Counted from the stretch's first letter, positions 18,248 to 28,106 are shown. The stretch: DNA of 64,000 nucleotides from Neolewinella antarctica (GCF_011927835.1 NZ_JAATJH010000001.1:62001-126000), one strand, 5' to 3'. Numbers and translations: made by a program. Notes: generated by a model from the sequence alone, not told the origin.

Positions 18248-20224
18248 TCACTCCAAAATTCGAAACGTAGTCCGCCGGTTTCGCTGGTGCTCCTCTTCCG
18301 AACACCGCTCGCAGATACACTCCGCGACGGGTTGCGTTTCACCGTAACCACGGGCGGTGAGGCGAGTGGCGTCAATGCCGCTCTCAATGAGGTAGGTGAC
18401 CGCCGATTGTGCCCGGTCCTGACTGAGGTCCTGGTTGTAAGCGTCCCGCCCGCGACAGTCCGTGTGCGAACCGAGTTCGATTTTGATGGTCGGGTTACGG
18501 TCGAGTAGGGAGCTGAGCTCGTTCAGCGTGGGCTGCGCGTCGGAGCGGATGAAACTCTCGTTGAAGTCGTAGTAGATGTTCTCCAGCACAATTTCCTGGT
18601 TAGCAAATATCTTCTCGATCTCCAGTTCTAGTTCATAGCGTTGGTCCGGCGCGTCCGGGTCGCGGGGTAAGTTGCGGCTGGAGAAGTTCCCCTCGGCGGC
18701 TAAATAGTCTTCCCGTTCGGCCCGGAAGTCGTAAGCCTGGTCATCCACCAGCACGAGACTGAGTTGCCCATCTTCGTTGGTCGTCACCGTCCGCGATTGA
18801 TCACCGATTCTCGCGATTATGGTTGTATTAGGGACCGGTCGGAGCCCACGCACGTTAGAGCTAGGGTTGCTGGCGTCTTCGTAGATTTTCTCTACCACCG
18901 TCACGTCCAGGATGTTCTTGTAGGCGATTGGCGTAGAATCGATCGGTGGCGGGGGTAGCACGCGCTTGCTGTATTCATAAATGTCATCCGCGCCGGAGCC
19001 GCCGGGGCGGGCGGTGCTGAAAAAGCCGAGCGTTTTCTCGTTCTGGCCAGTGCCCATGCGCTTAACGATGGTGTAACCGAAATCGTCCGCGCCACTGTTG
19101 AGTGGGGTGCCGAGGTTTTTGGGTGCCGAGTAGCGGCCGTTGGCGAGGGGATGGGTACGGAAAATGTCCAGTCCGCCCATGCCCACCAAACCATCGCTGG
19201 CGAAGTAAAGGGTGTCGGCGTCCAGGCTCGGGAATTGCTCGTTGCCCTGCGTGTTGATTGCGCGGTTCATCAAGATCGGGTCGTTCCAGGTGCCGTCTAC
19301 CTTGCGGTTCGCTACGTAAATATCGTAGCCACCCCAGCCGTCTTCCATCAGCGCACTGAAGTAGAGTTGTTGCCCATTGGCGGAAAGGGCGGGGTGGAGG
19401 TAGTTTATGCCGGATTTCACGAAGCTTACCTTCTTGGCCGCCGACCAACTATCGCCGGTGCGTTCCGAGACGTAAAGACCACAAAAGGCGTCCTCCCGTT
19501 TGCCGGGGGCGAAGCAACGGGTAAAGTACATTTCTTTACCGTTGTCGCTGAAGGCGGGCGTGCCTTCGTGGTCGGCCGTGTTGAGCTGGGCGTCGAACGG
19601 CGTCACCGAGCCTCCGGTGATCGCGGTGGCATATAGGTCGGTAAAACCGCGGCCAGTCCACTTGTAGTCTTCGCTGCTGGTCCCGCCCTGGCGGTCGGAG
19701 CTAAAGATCAGCCGATCCTCAAAGTACACCGGCCCGTATTCCGATTGCTTGCTATTAAAACTGGCGGGCTGTACGGTGAACTCCCGTTGCTTGCCGGCTG
19801 CCTCCTGGTCCCGCCACTTCATGGCCAGTTCCGCTCCCTCGATGTCTTTCCTGAATTCGTACTTGGAGCCAATCTCGAAACCCAGGTCCGTGTACACCTG
19901 GATGGCGTCTTCGTACCGCTCCAGTCGTTTGAGCGCCGCCGCTTTTTCGCGCAGGGCATCCGGCCCGGCGTTGTTGTCGTAGGCCTGCTGGAACCAATCG
20001 GCCGCTTCCTCGTCGTGCGCCGTTTCACGCAGGGAGACGCCCAGGTTGAGCGCGAGTTCTCCCTTATCCTTCCTGCTTTTCGCCTTCTTAAATTCTCGCC
20101 GGAGCATCGGCACCGCTACGTCGTACTGCTTACGTTCCACGGCGGTATTCCCGTCCGTTATTTTGGCCGTATAGGTGCAAGCGCTGAGGAGAACGAGCAG
20201 AGAAAGTAGCCAGGTAAAGCGCAT
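18248..20224 (-). CDS. PorE-like OmpA-family lipoprotein (T9SS-associated)
   Basis: 658 aa. The start is set at ATG 20224, where a lipoprotein signal peptide begins (MRFTWLLSLLVLLSAC, lipobox LSAC); the open frame to 20389 would translate the dispersed repeat. Domain order: TPR-like helices (about 30-140), PD40 beta-propeller (about 150-400; LIFSSDRQGG, YFSALMEDGWGGYDIYVA, LYFASDGLVGMGGLDIF), a carboxypeptidase-regulatory-like beta domain, and OmpA with IYYDFNESFIRSDAQPTL and SHTDCRGRDAYNQDLSQDRAQ. This architecture matches PorE, which ties the type IX secretion machine to peptidoglycan. Functional equivalence is inferred. Confidence 0.85.
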   Translation of the reverse strand: MRFTWLLSLLVLLSACTYTAKITDGNTAVERKQYDVAVPMLRREFKKAKSRKDKGELALNLGVSLRETAHDEEAADWFQQAYDNNAGPDALREKAAALKRLERYEDAIQVYTDLGFEIGSKYEFRKDIEGAELAMKWRDQEAAGKQREFTVQPASFNSKQSEYGPVYFEDRLIFSSDRQGGTSSEDYKWTGRGFTDLYATAITGGSVTPFDAQLNTADHEGTPAFSDNGKEMYFTRCFAPGKREDAFCGLYVSERTGDSWSAAKKVSFVKSGINYLHPALSANGQQLYFSALMEDGWGGYDIYVANRKVDGTWNDPILMNRAINTQGNEQFPSLDADTLYFASDGLVGMGGLDIFRTHPLANGRYSAPKNLGTPLNSGADDFGYTIVKRMGTGQNEKTLGFFSTARPGGSGADDIYEYSKRVLPPPPIDSTPIAYKNILDVTVVEKIYEDASNPSSNVRGLRPVPNTTIIARIGDQSRTVTTNEDGQLSLVLVDDQAYDFRAEREDYLAAEGNFSSRNLPRDPDAPDQRYELELEIEKIFANQEIVLENIYYDFNESFIRSDAQPTLNELSSLLDRNPTIKIELGSHTDCRGRDAYNQDLSQDRAQSAVTYLIESGIDATRLTARGYGETQPVAECICERCSEEEHQRNRRTTFRILE

Positions 20225-20661
20225 GGGAAAGGGTTTGGCAAAAAACGGTTGGACGGTTACATTGTTGCTGCCGGCGTTGCGTTGATCGTTGATTTGCTTG
20301 GTGGGTGACTGAGATGAAGCTGTTATCGAATCTAATTGATGGAAGTACAAATATTTAGTTTTCGTGGCGCGGTCGCGGGTGCGGGGCAAGTGGGGCGGGA
20401 GCCAAGATTTTTGGGTTGTGCGGTTTGCGGGGTTATATCGTTCAAAGCTAGTTATCTCTACGCAAAGCTGAGTCGCGTATCTTAATCCCAGAACGAGGCT
20501 CCGCCCGGATGTGGGGAATTTTGTGGACCTTTGGAGCCTCAGTGCGAGTAAAATTAGAATAGCCAGCTACCACCGTTGAAAACGGTGTTGGTTCTGAAAA
20601 TTCCGACCCCAAAATTCTCACGACTGACTTTTCAGAAGTAGTTAACAGTACCAATAAAGCG
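20225..20661. other. 437-base intergenic region with one dispersed repeat and three inverted repeats
   Basis: Divergent spacer between the PorE-like gene and the methyltransferase gene. It holds repeat copy 4 (20365-20382) and inverted repeats at 20495-20540 (arms GAGGCTCC/GGAGCCTC), 20571-20587 (CACCGTT-GAA-AACGGTG) and 20592-20637 (TTCTGAAAA/TTTTCAGAA). I see no convincing gene. Confidence 0.6.
20365..20382 (-). repeat. dispersed 18-nt repeat, copy 4
   Basis: The minus strand reads GCACCCGCGACCGCGCCA, 17 of 18 matching, with the CCCC left flank also seen in copies 6, 10 and 13. Confidence 0.85.
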
Positions 20662-21279
20662 ATGGTAGATAAAATAAAGACCCTGGGTAAAGTGATCAGC
20701 CACCAGCGCGATATCCGCGCCCTGGTGAGTAACTACTTCACTTTTCAGGAGCACGCCGACAAGACCGCCTACGGCTCCATCTCACTGGACGACGAAAAAG
20801 GTCTGGAGCGCGGCATCCAGCTCGCCGCCGATCACCCGGGGCCCATCATCGAGATCGGTGCCCTCTTTGGCCACACCACCAACTTGATCGCCAGTAAGAA
20901 GGCGATAGATAAGGAACTGATCGCCGTAGAGAATTATATCTGGAATCCCTTCCAACTTCCCGAAGGTGCCCACAAGATGTTTCTCCACCGGACCCTCCGC
21001 TACGTAATGGACCACGCCAACGTCCGGATCGCCGAAACGGACGCGGCAAGTTTTTACCGGGACAACCCGACCCTCCGCCCGAGCATGGTCTTCATCGACG
21101 CCGAACACCACTTCGCGGCCGTCAAACGCGACATCGATTGGGCGTTATCGGCCGGCTGCCGGGTGATTTCCGGTCACGATTACTTGGACCTGCACCCGGG
21201 CGTGGTGCGGGCGGTGGAGGAGTCGTTTGGTACGGACTTTGAGGTGTTTGGCTCGGTTTGGGTGCACCGGGCTCCGTGA
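20662..21279 (+). CDS. class I SAM-dependent methyltransferase-like protein
   Basis: 205 aa, cytoplasmic. IIEIGALFGHTTNLIA (about residues 67-82) is the glycine-rich SAM-binding loop and MVFIDAEHHFAAVKRDIDWAL the acidic motif after strand 4; this resembles the Methyltransf_24 group found with surface-polysaccharide genes. The substrate is unknown and there is no glycan cluster nearby. The first ATG is used. The upstream 170 bases contain three hairpins. Confidence 0.75.
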   Translation: MVDKIKTLGKVISHQRDIRALVSNYFTFQEHADKTAYGSISLDDEKGLERGIQLAADHPGPIIEIGALFGHTTNLIASKKAIDKELIAVENYIWNPFQLPEGAHKMFLHRTLRYVMDHANVRIAETDAASFYRDNPTLRPSMVFIDAEHHFAAVKRDIDWALSAGCRVISGHDYLDLHPGVVRAVEESFGTDFEVFGSVWVHRAP

Positions 21280-21633
21280 TGGGTTGACGTATTGTGTAGG
21301 CCGCAGCCTCATGGCTCACCGATGGTTTTAAGCCATAGAATTGTTAGTCAACTAGCTCAACAACTTGGACAATATACCCGTAAATTTCATTGCAAGCTTC
21401 CGAGCAAGTAACAGCCCTGAACTATTGCGGGTACGGAGTGGCCCGGGTGTGGGTGGGAACTTCTCCAAACGCAAAATGGACCCGAACGCGCTCAGCACGA
21501 CCAGTCATACTCGTGACGAGGTCGGAAGTGAGACGTTCGGGCCCGAAACTAACTTCCCATAAATTTTACTATCTCATCCCAAAAATAGGATGATAAAAAT
21601 AGGAAGAAAATTACTGTTTGATAACGTCAAAAT
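21280..21633. other. 354-base intergenic stretch, no gene seen
   Basis: Both strands carry only short, unsupported reading frames. Composition becomes A/T-rich towards the Cys-rich lipoprotein gene, with AAAATAGG twice near 21583-21606. No terminator or repeat of the window's families was found. Confidence 0.5.
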
Positions 21634-22299
21634 TTACTGTAATCTCCGGAAAGTGATTAGTAATTCTTGATCTATGAGTTGGCGGATATTGTCCGGCATG
21701 GATTCCCCCTCTTCCGTCGGGCGGCAAGCATCCAAATATAGTTGGCCCTTGATGGTGTTTTTATCCACAAATCTGCCAATAAAAGTTTTTACGCAGACCC
21801 AACCGTCGGAGACAAAAAGCGCACCATAGGCAGTACTAGCAGCATCCAAAACTCTTGTAATGACGATACTATCGACCGCTACATTTGCTCGGTTTGGATA
21901 CGGAATAATGCCAATTTGCTGCGAGAATATATTAACCGCCCAGGGGTCACGGTTATAAACCTTTCCGGTGATGGTCCGATCGTACGGGTCTCCCGTCTTC
22001 CAAGTGTGCGCAAAGGGTTCTACGTCCAATTCGATTACCGTAGTGTCGACGATACCGGGGATTTGATCGTAAGTCACGAAAGTAGGTTTTCGGGACTGTA
22101 AGCAGAAGCCAGGCGCGAGTTGAACTACACCCTCCGGGCAAAGGCAATAGCCATCGTCACATTCAGCTATCCCTCTGCAGCTATCATTGCACTGCTCTCC
22201 GGTGGGAGACGTTGGCTGATTATCGTCGTCGTCTTGGATGCATCCAAATGCCAATAGACAACACATTAGTGCGAATATTGAATTGAGCCGGTATTGCAT
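21634..22299 (-). CDS. Cys-rich lipoprotein of unknown function, A/T-rich
   Basis: 221 aa from ATG 22299. A lipoprotein signal (SIFALMCCLLAFGC) is followed by an acidic linker (IQDDDDNQP) and an EGF-like cluster, CNDSCRGIAECDDGYCLCP, with six Cys in about 20 residues. The rest (VDTTVIELDVEPFAH..., VCVKTFIGRFVDKNTIKGQLYLDAC) looks like a beta-rich domain and is not recognised. Base composition is clearly lower in GC than its neighbours, suggesting recent acquisition. Probably anchored in the outer membrane or on the surface. Confidence 0.7.
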   Translation of the reverse strand: MQYRLNSIFALMCCLLAFGCIQDDDDNQPTSPTGEQCNDSCRGIAECDDGYCLCPEGVVQLAPGFCLQSRKPTFVTYDQIPGIVDTTVIELDVEPFAHTWKTGDPYDRTITGKVYNRDPWAVNIFSQQIGIIPYPNRANVAVDSIVITRVLDAASTAYGALFVSDGWVCVKTFIGRFVDKNTIKGQLYLDACRPTEEGESMPDNIRQLIDQELLITFRRLQ

Positions 22300-22568
22300 G
22301 TAATGAGGGAATTTCTCGTGCATTGAGGAGTGGTATTCAAAACCGAACTATACAACTCCAGTAAGTCAGCCTTAGATAAATAATCTGACCGAATCAGGGG
22401 CATTCTGTTGGGAGGTGAAGTACTGAAGCGAACGCCTATCCCTTAGATATAGCGAACATACACCATGCATGCCGAAGTTAGCAGTATGCGCCGCAAAAGT
22501 ATTCGTTAATTAAAACTGTTCACCGCGCTAATTTCTGCTGATTCAGACTGCCCGAAATCACCCACCCT

Positions 22569-25500
22569 TCAATCCCCAAACGCATCCCGCACCCGTCGCA
22601 AAAAAGTCTCCGCCGTAGCCGGGCTCACGGGCAAGATTTCGTAAGTTTCCCCGTCCTCCATTTCCAGGACGACCTCCCGGGCCTTCATTCCCTCCAGTTC
22701 GTTCATGAACTGGCTGTTGTTCGAGACAACGTTCAAAATACCGTCCTTAAAGCCAAAGAAATAGTACTGCTCACTGGGCGACTTCACGTAAATGTATAAA
22801 CGATCGTCACCACCGGAAGGCATCTTGACCTCCACGTGCGCTTCCACCATTTTGCTGATCGTGTTGCCGCGGATGCTACCGAGCCCGTTCTGCTTTTCCG
22901 TGGAGACAAAAGACTGGTAATCTTCCGACCACTTCATCTTCATTTTCGGGAAAACGAACGTGTGCTCGTTGATCTCCCGCGGAATCTCCAGCACCCCCAC
23001 CGAAACGCTGGCAATGCTCGCCGCCCGCTGCTGACTTTTCGGAAAGAGGGTTTCGATTCCCGTCTCGTAAAATGCCCGGTCGGCGGCCAAGTTGATGTTG
23101 GGCGAAGCGTAGGTGCCGGAGAGTACGTCGGTGGCCATCAGGTTAACGAGCTTGTCCGGAAGGATCAGATCGACGACCAGCATGGCCTCCAGCAGGACGT
23201 CGGGGCGCGGTGCGGTAACCGGCGCTTCGATGGTGATGGATGTTTTGTTGTCGGCGGCGTCATTAGGGTCGTTCGTACCGGTAGTCGTTTCCTCCTCCAG
23301 CAAAAACATACTCGGTGGAGCGGTTTCTTCGACGGGAGCATCCTCTTCCGCTGGCTCAGGCTCGGGTTCCGTTTCCAGAGCGACGCGCGGACCGGTCGGC
23401 ATTTCGGTTTCTACGTTACCGTAGGCACTGACACTGACGTATTTTAGCCGCCCACCCAAACCAAGCTTCCCACTACCGGTGACTTTTCCACTGCCGTTGT
23501 CGAGGCGCATCAGGTTGCCCGTGCGTGCCTCGGGGTTAAAGATGCGGGCGCTGTCACCGAGTAGAAATGCGTCATTTTCTTCGTCGTAACTCAGGGTACC
23601 GTTGGCGTCGAGGATCGGGTGGTCCTTGCGAAAATCCAGCGACTGCACGATGCTCGGGTAGACACCTCGGTTTGGTTTACTCAAGTACAACCCGGTGAAG
23701 AGCGGCGCGCCATCACGATCTTTCGGTTCGGCTATTGCCAGACTAAGATTCTTTTTATCTCCCTCGGAGCGGACCGTAAACCACTGGGCGTCGGGCAGGC
23801 GCTCGGCGTCGACTTTCGCGTATCCATCGAAAAATAGGGTTTTGGACCCCGCGTCGAGATTGATGCTACCGAAAAATTTTGTCTTGTCATCAATGTAGAA
23901 GTCAGCGTCTTCTTTCACCGTGCCTTCCGCGCGGGTGGCGGTTGCCTTTTTGTCCCGTCTTCCTTTACCGACGCGCGTCCCCACGATGTTCTGAAATTCT
24001 ACCTCTTGGGTATGACCACCGACGTTGTACTCATAAAATCCGCTGGCGGTGTATTCCTTCCGCCCGCCGATTTGTACGGTAGCGCGGTTCATGATGTGGT
24101 ACTCATTAATGGTGTCGGCCACGATTCTCGCGTTCGTCAATTCTTTGATGGCAGCGCCACCTTCCACTTGGACGATCCCGTCACCCGGATAGATTCGCGC
24201 ATCCGCGACGACGATGTAGGGGATCTTCCGTACCGTTAGTACACTGGTATTGATGTCGTAGGAGGCGGAATCGCCGGTGAAGGTGAGGCTGTCCTGGTCG
24301 GGGTGCGTGCTGGTAAAGCGGTCCTTACCAGTCTGCGCCTGAAAAGTGATGTTGCCTCCGGCCATGTCCCAGTCGAACTGGTTGATGCTGGTGCGGTACT
24401 GGTTATAGGGAAGATAAGTAGCCAGGTCGGTGGTATTGTTCCTGAAGGTCGCGACCTGGTTATCAAAGTTTACGTCGGACTGGACGTTGGTCGTGGTCAG
24501 CGCCAGTTGGTTGCCGTCCCCGAGGCTCTTGATGGATACGTCGGAGGTATCGGCCCTGGCTCCGAACAGGGTGAAGCTCATGTCGCGGGACGTCATACTG
24601 GCGGCGGACCAATCGAGCGTACCGTTAGCTTTGAGCGCGTCCGGGGTCAACACCAAGCCACCATCGAACTGGTGTTCCCCCGCCTTGAACATCGCAAAGG
24701 TTTCCCCCTCAGTGGGCGTAATCACCAAACTATCTCCGTAGGGGATCAACTCGATGGCTACTGCATTGCCCCGCACTTGCGGTACGATCCGTCCATCCGC
24801 CGTGGATTCTTCCAGACCGAAGCTATTGGAACTACCCCGGGTATTATCCAGGCCGAACTTCAGGTCCGTTGACTCAATCGTTGACTCTAGGTACGTTAAC
24901 TTACCACTCCCCTCGAGGCCCCGGTTGGTGAGTACGATCTCTCCTTCATAATTGCCCCGGCCGTCGTACGTTCCCTGCCCGCCCTCCGGCGTGGTGGTAA
25001 CGAAGCCCAGGCTGCCGTCCTCCTGGATTTTAAGTGATTCCTCAAAGTCAGGAAAAATACCCCCCGAATTCAGCTTGCCGGCCAGTGCGATATCACGACC
25101 CAGTAACGAGTCGGTGCCGTTTAGGCTGAAGGGCTGCAATTCAAAATAGAAGTCGTCCCGCCCGTAATTGGCTAGTGAGTCCGCCTGATCGTAGTAGATG
25201 TAGCTAACGTCCTTCGACTGGAGTGAAGGGAAGTAAGGAATATCTTCGGTGCCGCTCTTGTTCTTCGGCGCGTCGAGCAGCAAGTAACCCGTCAGGTGCT
25301 CAATGCGGCTGCCGGCGCTGAGGCGTTCCGTTTTTCCAGCTTCGTTGAACTTATCGTCCTTCGGGGTAAATAGGTCCACGTAACGTACCGAATCCAGTTT
25401 GATGTGGTACGGCGCGTACTTGAAGTGAAAATCTTTACCGGCCAGTACCAGCCCCCCGGCGAATATTTGCCCACTAAAATCCATGTCCCGGTTACCCTTA

Positions 25501-27263
25501 ACCACCAGTTGGTCGCCCTCCGGTAAGATGGCAAGCTGCTTCTTGCGGTTAAATTCTAGGGGAAGTACGGCATTGACGCGGATGTCGCCGGTGACTAAGT
25601 TCATGACGGCGTTCGTACCCCTGGTGCGCGACACCACCCTCAGTTTGTCGTAGTCTATTTCCTCCCGCTGGGATTCTACGTAATGGACCAATTTAGGCTT
25701 CAGGCTTACCCGTTGGGTTTCCGAATGGTACAGTAAAAAGCCTCTTTCCTGTAGGTCGAACAGCAGTGGCTGAATTTTCGTAGCCGTGTAGTCCTTACGC
25801 AGTGACTTAGCCAGGTCGTCCGCGTGGAAATCGTCCAAACCTCCGTTCATTTTCTCCCGAAATACGTAGATCCGTTCGAGAGGATTGGTTGAACCGATGT
25901 CCTGAATATTCTCGTATTCTCGCTCGCTGAAGTAGTCGGCGCTCTCTAACACCACGTCCGGTTGTTCCTGAAACGAGACCGTGGGCTTGCCGATGATGGC
26001 ACTATCTCCCTCCAGGTAAATGTCGATGTAATCACTGAAAATGGCCATGCCATTGCGGGAATGGTAGAAAGGAGCCTGGTCGGCGCTGTTGTCCGTCCGG
26101 CGCAGCGATACTACGCGCTCGTCCGTCTTTACGTGCATGGTTACGCTGGGGTGGGAGAGGCTGTCTTTTCCGACGCGGATGACCGTCCGGATACTTTCGC
26201 CGGTAATGGTGTTGCCCTCCCTGACGGTGAAGCGCCTGCCTTCACCCTCCACGGTGCGATCGGTCGCGCTGCCCTGCAGGCGCAAGCGCACCCGTGCATC
26301 CCGTTGCTCACTACCGATGGCGTAAACCGTGCTTCCCCGCAGTTCGAAGTTGCCGAATAGGCTGACGTTTTTGCCGATGTTTTTGATTTCCACGAAGCCG
26401 TCGTCGGACACGAAGCGGGGAAATTCCCCCTCTTCCCGCACGCCGCCCGCCTGAATCTTATCGGCAAAACTGCCGACCAGAATTTCGTCGTCGAAGTATT
26501 CCGGATACTGAAATTGGGCGGAGTCCGACTCGTAAATCATCCGCTTACCGTCGAAGGCGTACTGCACTAAAATCACGAATACTTCCGGTGCCAAACCAAC
26601 GCGCCGCCAGTCCGTACGGCCGCCGCGCCCTTCTACCTGGCTGGTATTCAAGTCTACGAGCAGGTTCGTTTCCTGAATGGTCAGCGTGTCTTTTGCGCTG
26701 ATCGCGCGTAGCTGGCGCACCGTATCCAGGCGCGCCTTGAAGCCATCGTCGGCGTAAACGAAGCTCATCTTACCGCCGGTAACCACCCAGCCGGACCCTT
26801 CCTTGTCCGCTACAAATTTGCGCTCATTCGCCAGCACGTTAGCGGTGTTTAATGAATTATTTACTTCGTTAACGCGCAGTTCCGGCTTCGCCAATAGCTG
26901 ACCGAGGGCGTCGTGAAAAGTGCTGAATAGGTTGTTCTCCTGCTCCGGGTCCCCGACTAGCGCCGCCAGGGCTCCCAAATAGTCGATGAAACCACCCGTA
27001 GCACTAATCCGGTTTCCGGCCAACTGTACGGAGGTTGCCGCGATTTGTTTTTGCTGCGCCTCGCTGAAACCGCCGCCAAAAAATACACCAGTGAAATTGG
27101 CGTAGGCTTCCCGCGCGGCTGCGTTACCGGACCGCGTCATGTGACTTTCCAGCGCGGCGTCGAATTCAACGACGCCCGTGGTGGGGTCGAACGTGGCTAA
27201 GTCCTGCGCACCGAGGCTAACCAGACTGAGGAGAATTGTTGTTATCAGGGAAATGAGACGCAT
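22569..27263 (-). CDS. giant exported protein, 1564 aa, function unknown
   Basis: A signal peptide (MRLISLITTILLSLVSLGA) precedes a very long mature chain without membrane segments. Repeated beta-rich stretches recall the OstA/LptA-LptD jelly-roll: DSASYDINTSVLTVRKIPYI followed by VVADARIYPGDG, GLEGSGKLTYLESTIESTD, and ALKANGTLDWSAASMTSRDM. A Glu/Pro-rich linker lies near residues 1275-1300. The start is 9 bases after the prmA stop, so the two are probably cotranscribed. A role in envelope assembly is only a guess from the beta-strand character; large uncharacterised proteins of this type occur in other Bacteroidota. Confidence 0.7.
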   Translation of the reverse strand: MRLISLITTILLSLVSLGAQDLATFDPTTGVVEFDAALESHMTRSGNAAAREAYANFTGVFFGGGFSEAQQKQIAATSVQLAGNRISATGGFIDYLGALAALVGDPEQENNLFSTFHDALGQLLAKPELRVNEVNNSLNTANVLANERKFVADKEGSGWVVTGGKMSFVYADDGFKARLDTVRQLRAISAKDTLTIQETNLLVDLNTSQVEGRGGRTDWRRVGLAPEVFVILVQYAFDGKRMIYESDSAQFQYPEYFDDEILVGSFADKIQAGGVREEGEFPRFVSDDGFVEIKNIGKNVSLFGNFELRGSTVYAIGSEQRDARVRLRLQGSATDRTVEGEGRRFTVREGNTITGESIRTVIRVGKDSLSHPSVTMHVKTDERVVSLRRTDNSADQAPFYHSRNGMAIFSDYIDIYLEGDSAIIGKPTVSFQEQPDVVLESADYFSEREYENIQDIGSTNPLERIYVFREKMNGGLDDFHADDLAKSLRKDYTATKIQPLLFDLQERGFLLYHSETQRVSLKPKLVHYVESQREEIDYDKLRVVSRTRGTNAVMNLVTGDIRVNAVLPLEFNRKKQLAILPEGDQLVVKGNRDMDFSGQIFAGGLVLAGKDFHFKYAPYHIKLDSVRYVDLFTPKDDKFNEAGKTERLSAGSRIEHLTGYLLLDAPKNKSGTEDIPYFPSLQSKDVSYIYYDQADSLANYGRDDFYFELQPFSLNGTDSLLGRDIALAGKLNSGGIFPDFEESLKIQEDGSLGFVTTTPEGGQGTYDGRGNYEGEIVLTNRGLEGSGKLTYLESTIESTDLKFGLDNTRGSSNSFGLEESTADGRIVPQVRGNAVAIELIPYGDSLVITPTEGETFAMFKAGEHQFDGGLVLTPDALKANGTLDWSAASMTSRDMSFTLFGARADTSDVSIKSLGDGNQLALTTTNVQSDVNFDNQVATFRNNTTDLATYLPYNQYRTSINQFDWDMAGGNITFQAQTGKDRFTSTHPDQDSLTFTGDSASYDINTSVLTVRKIPYIVVADARIYPGDGIVQVEGGAAIKELTNARIVADTINEYHIMNRATVQIGGRKEYTASGFYEYNVGGHTQEVEFQNIVGTRVGKGRRDKKATATRAEGTVKEDADFYIDDKTKFFGSINLDAGSKTLFFDGYAKVDAERLPDAQWFTVRSEGDKKNLSLAIAEPKDRDGAPLFTGLYLSKPNRGVYPSIVQSLDFRKDHPILDANGTLSYDEENDAFLLGDSARIFNPEARTGNLMRLDNGSGKVTGSGKLGLGGRLKYVSVSAYGNVETEMPTGPRVALETEPEPEPAEEDAPVEETAPPSMFLLEEETTTGTNDPNDAADNKTSITIEAPVTAPRPDVLLEAMLVVDLILPDKLVNLMATDVLSGTYASPNINLAADRAFYETGIETLFPKSQQRAASIASVSVGVLEIPREINEHTFVFPKMKMKWSEDYQSFVSTEKQNGLGSIRGNTISKMVEAHVEVKMPSGGDDRLYIYVKSPSEQYYFFGFKDGILNVVSNNSQFMNELEGMKAREVVLEMEDGETYEILPVSPATAETFLRRVRDAFGD

Positions 27264-27272
27264 GTAGGCGGG

Positions 27273-28094
27273 TTATGCTTTCGTAAATTCAAAGGCTCGC
27301 CAATCTTCCCGCTGCCGGGTTTGTTGGTGCTGAAAGCCCGTACGTTTAAGGCGCTCCACCAAGAGTTGTTCGTCGCGGGCGAGGATACCGCTGAAGACGA
27401 TCGTACCGGCGTCGGCGAGCCGCTCGTACAACGCGCCGGCCGTAGCCAGTATTACGTTTCGGTTGATGTTTGCGAGGATGAAGTCGTAGGGCGGACCGGC
27501 CGGTACGTCTTTTAGTTCGCCCAGGATCACCGCGTCTAATTTTACGCCGTTGCGGGCCGCGTTTTCTACCGTGTTTTCTACGGAGGGCGCTTCGATGTCT
27601 ACCGCATCAACCACGTCGGCGAAAAGTTTCTTCGCCAGGATGGCCAGGACGCCGGTCCCGCAACCGTAATCGAGCACGCGGCCCTCCTTGAGGGGCAGGT
27701 CGAACATGAGTTCGCACATCATGTAGGTCGTGGCGTGGTGGCCGGTACCGAAGGCCATCTTCGGGGTGATGATCAACTCGGTCGGTACTTCCGGGTCCGG
27801 TGCGTGGAAGTCCGCGCGGATGAACAGCCGGTCGCCGACGTAAAGGGGCGGGAATTGACTCTCCCATTCCTCGTTCCAGTTTTTCTCGGGTAGGGTCTCC
27901 CATTCGTAGGTAAAACCGAATTGCTTTTTCAGGGTAGCGAGCGTTGCCGTCCAGTCGCCGTGCCGGGCCGTTGTTCCGAAGGCCAGTAGTCCGGCATCGG
28001 TCTCCTGAAAGCTGTCAAAGCCCGCCTCGCCGAGCAAAGCCACCAGGATAGGATGGAGCTCGGGGGCGTTGTTTAAAGAATACTGATTGTACAT
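27273..28094 (-). CDS. prmA: ribosomal protein L11 methyltransferase
   Basis: SAM-dependent enzyme that trimethylates L11 (273 aa). Motifs: FGTGHHATT, VLDYGCGTGVLAILAKKLF (SAM loop) and DFILANINRNVI, the NxxxN-type motif of PrmA. ATG 28094 is chosen because a TATCTTCG -7 box ends only 4 bases before it; the longer frame would start upstream of that box. It is divergent from rlmH across 73 bases, with the giant exported protein downstream. Confidence 0.93.
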   Translation of the reverse strand: MYNQYSLNNAPELHPILVALLGEAGFDSFQETDAGLLAFGTTARHGDWTATLATLKKQFGFTYEWETLPEKNWNEEWESQFPPLYVGDRLFIRADFHAPDPEVPTELIITPKMAFGTGHHATTYMMCELMFDLPLKEGRVLDYGCGTGVLAILAKKLFADVVDAVDIEAPSVENTVENAARNGVKLDAVILGELKDVPAGPPYDFILANINRNVILATAGALYERLADAGTIVFSGILARDEQLLVERLKRTGFQHQQTRQREDWRAFEFTKA

Positions 28095-28098
28095 GCGG

Positions 28099-28106
28099 CG
28101 AAGATA
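28099..28106 (-). promoter_or_regulatory. -7 box of prmA, nearly leaderless
   Basis: The minus strand reads TATCTTCG-CCGC-ATG. Only four bases separate box and start codon, so the transcript would begin at or next to the ATG. Confidence 0.6.

Noticed and set aside
21365-21562. Small gene in the 354-base gap
   Set aside because: The reading frames here are short, have no recognisable start context or family, and overlap each other in different frames.
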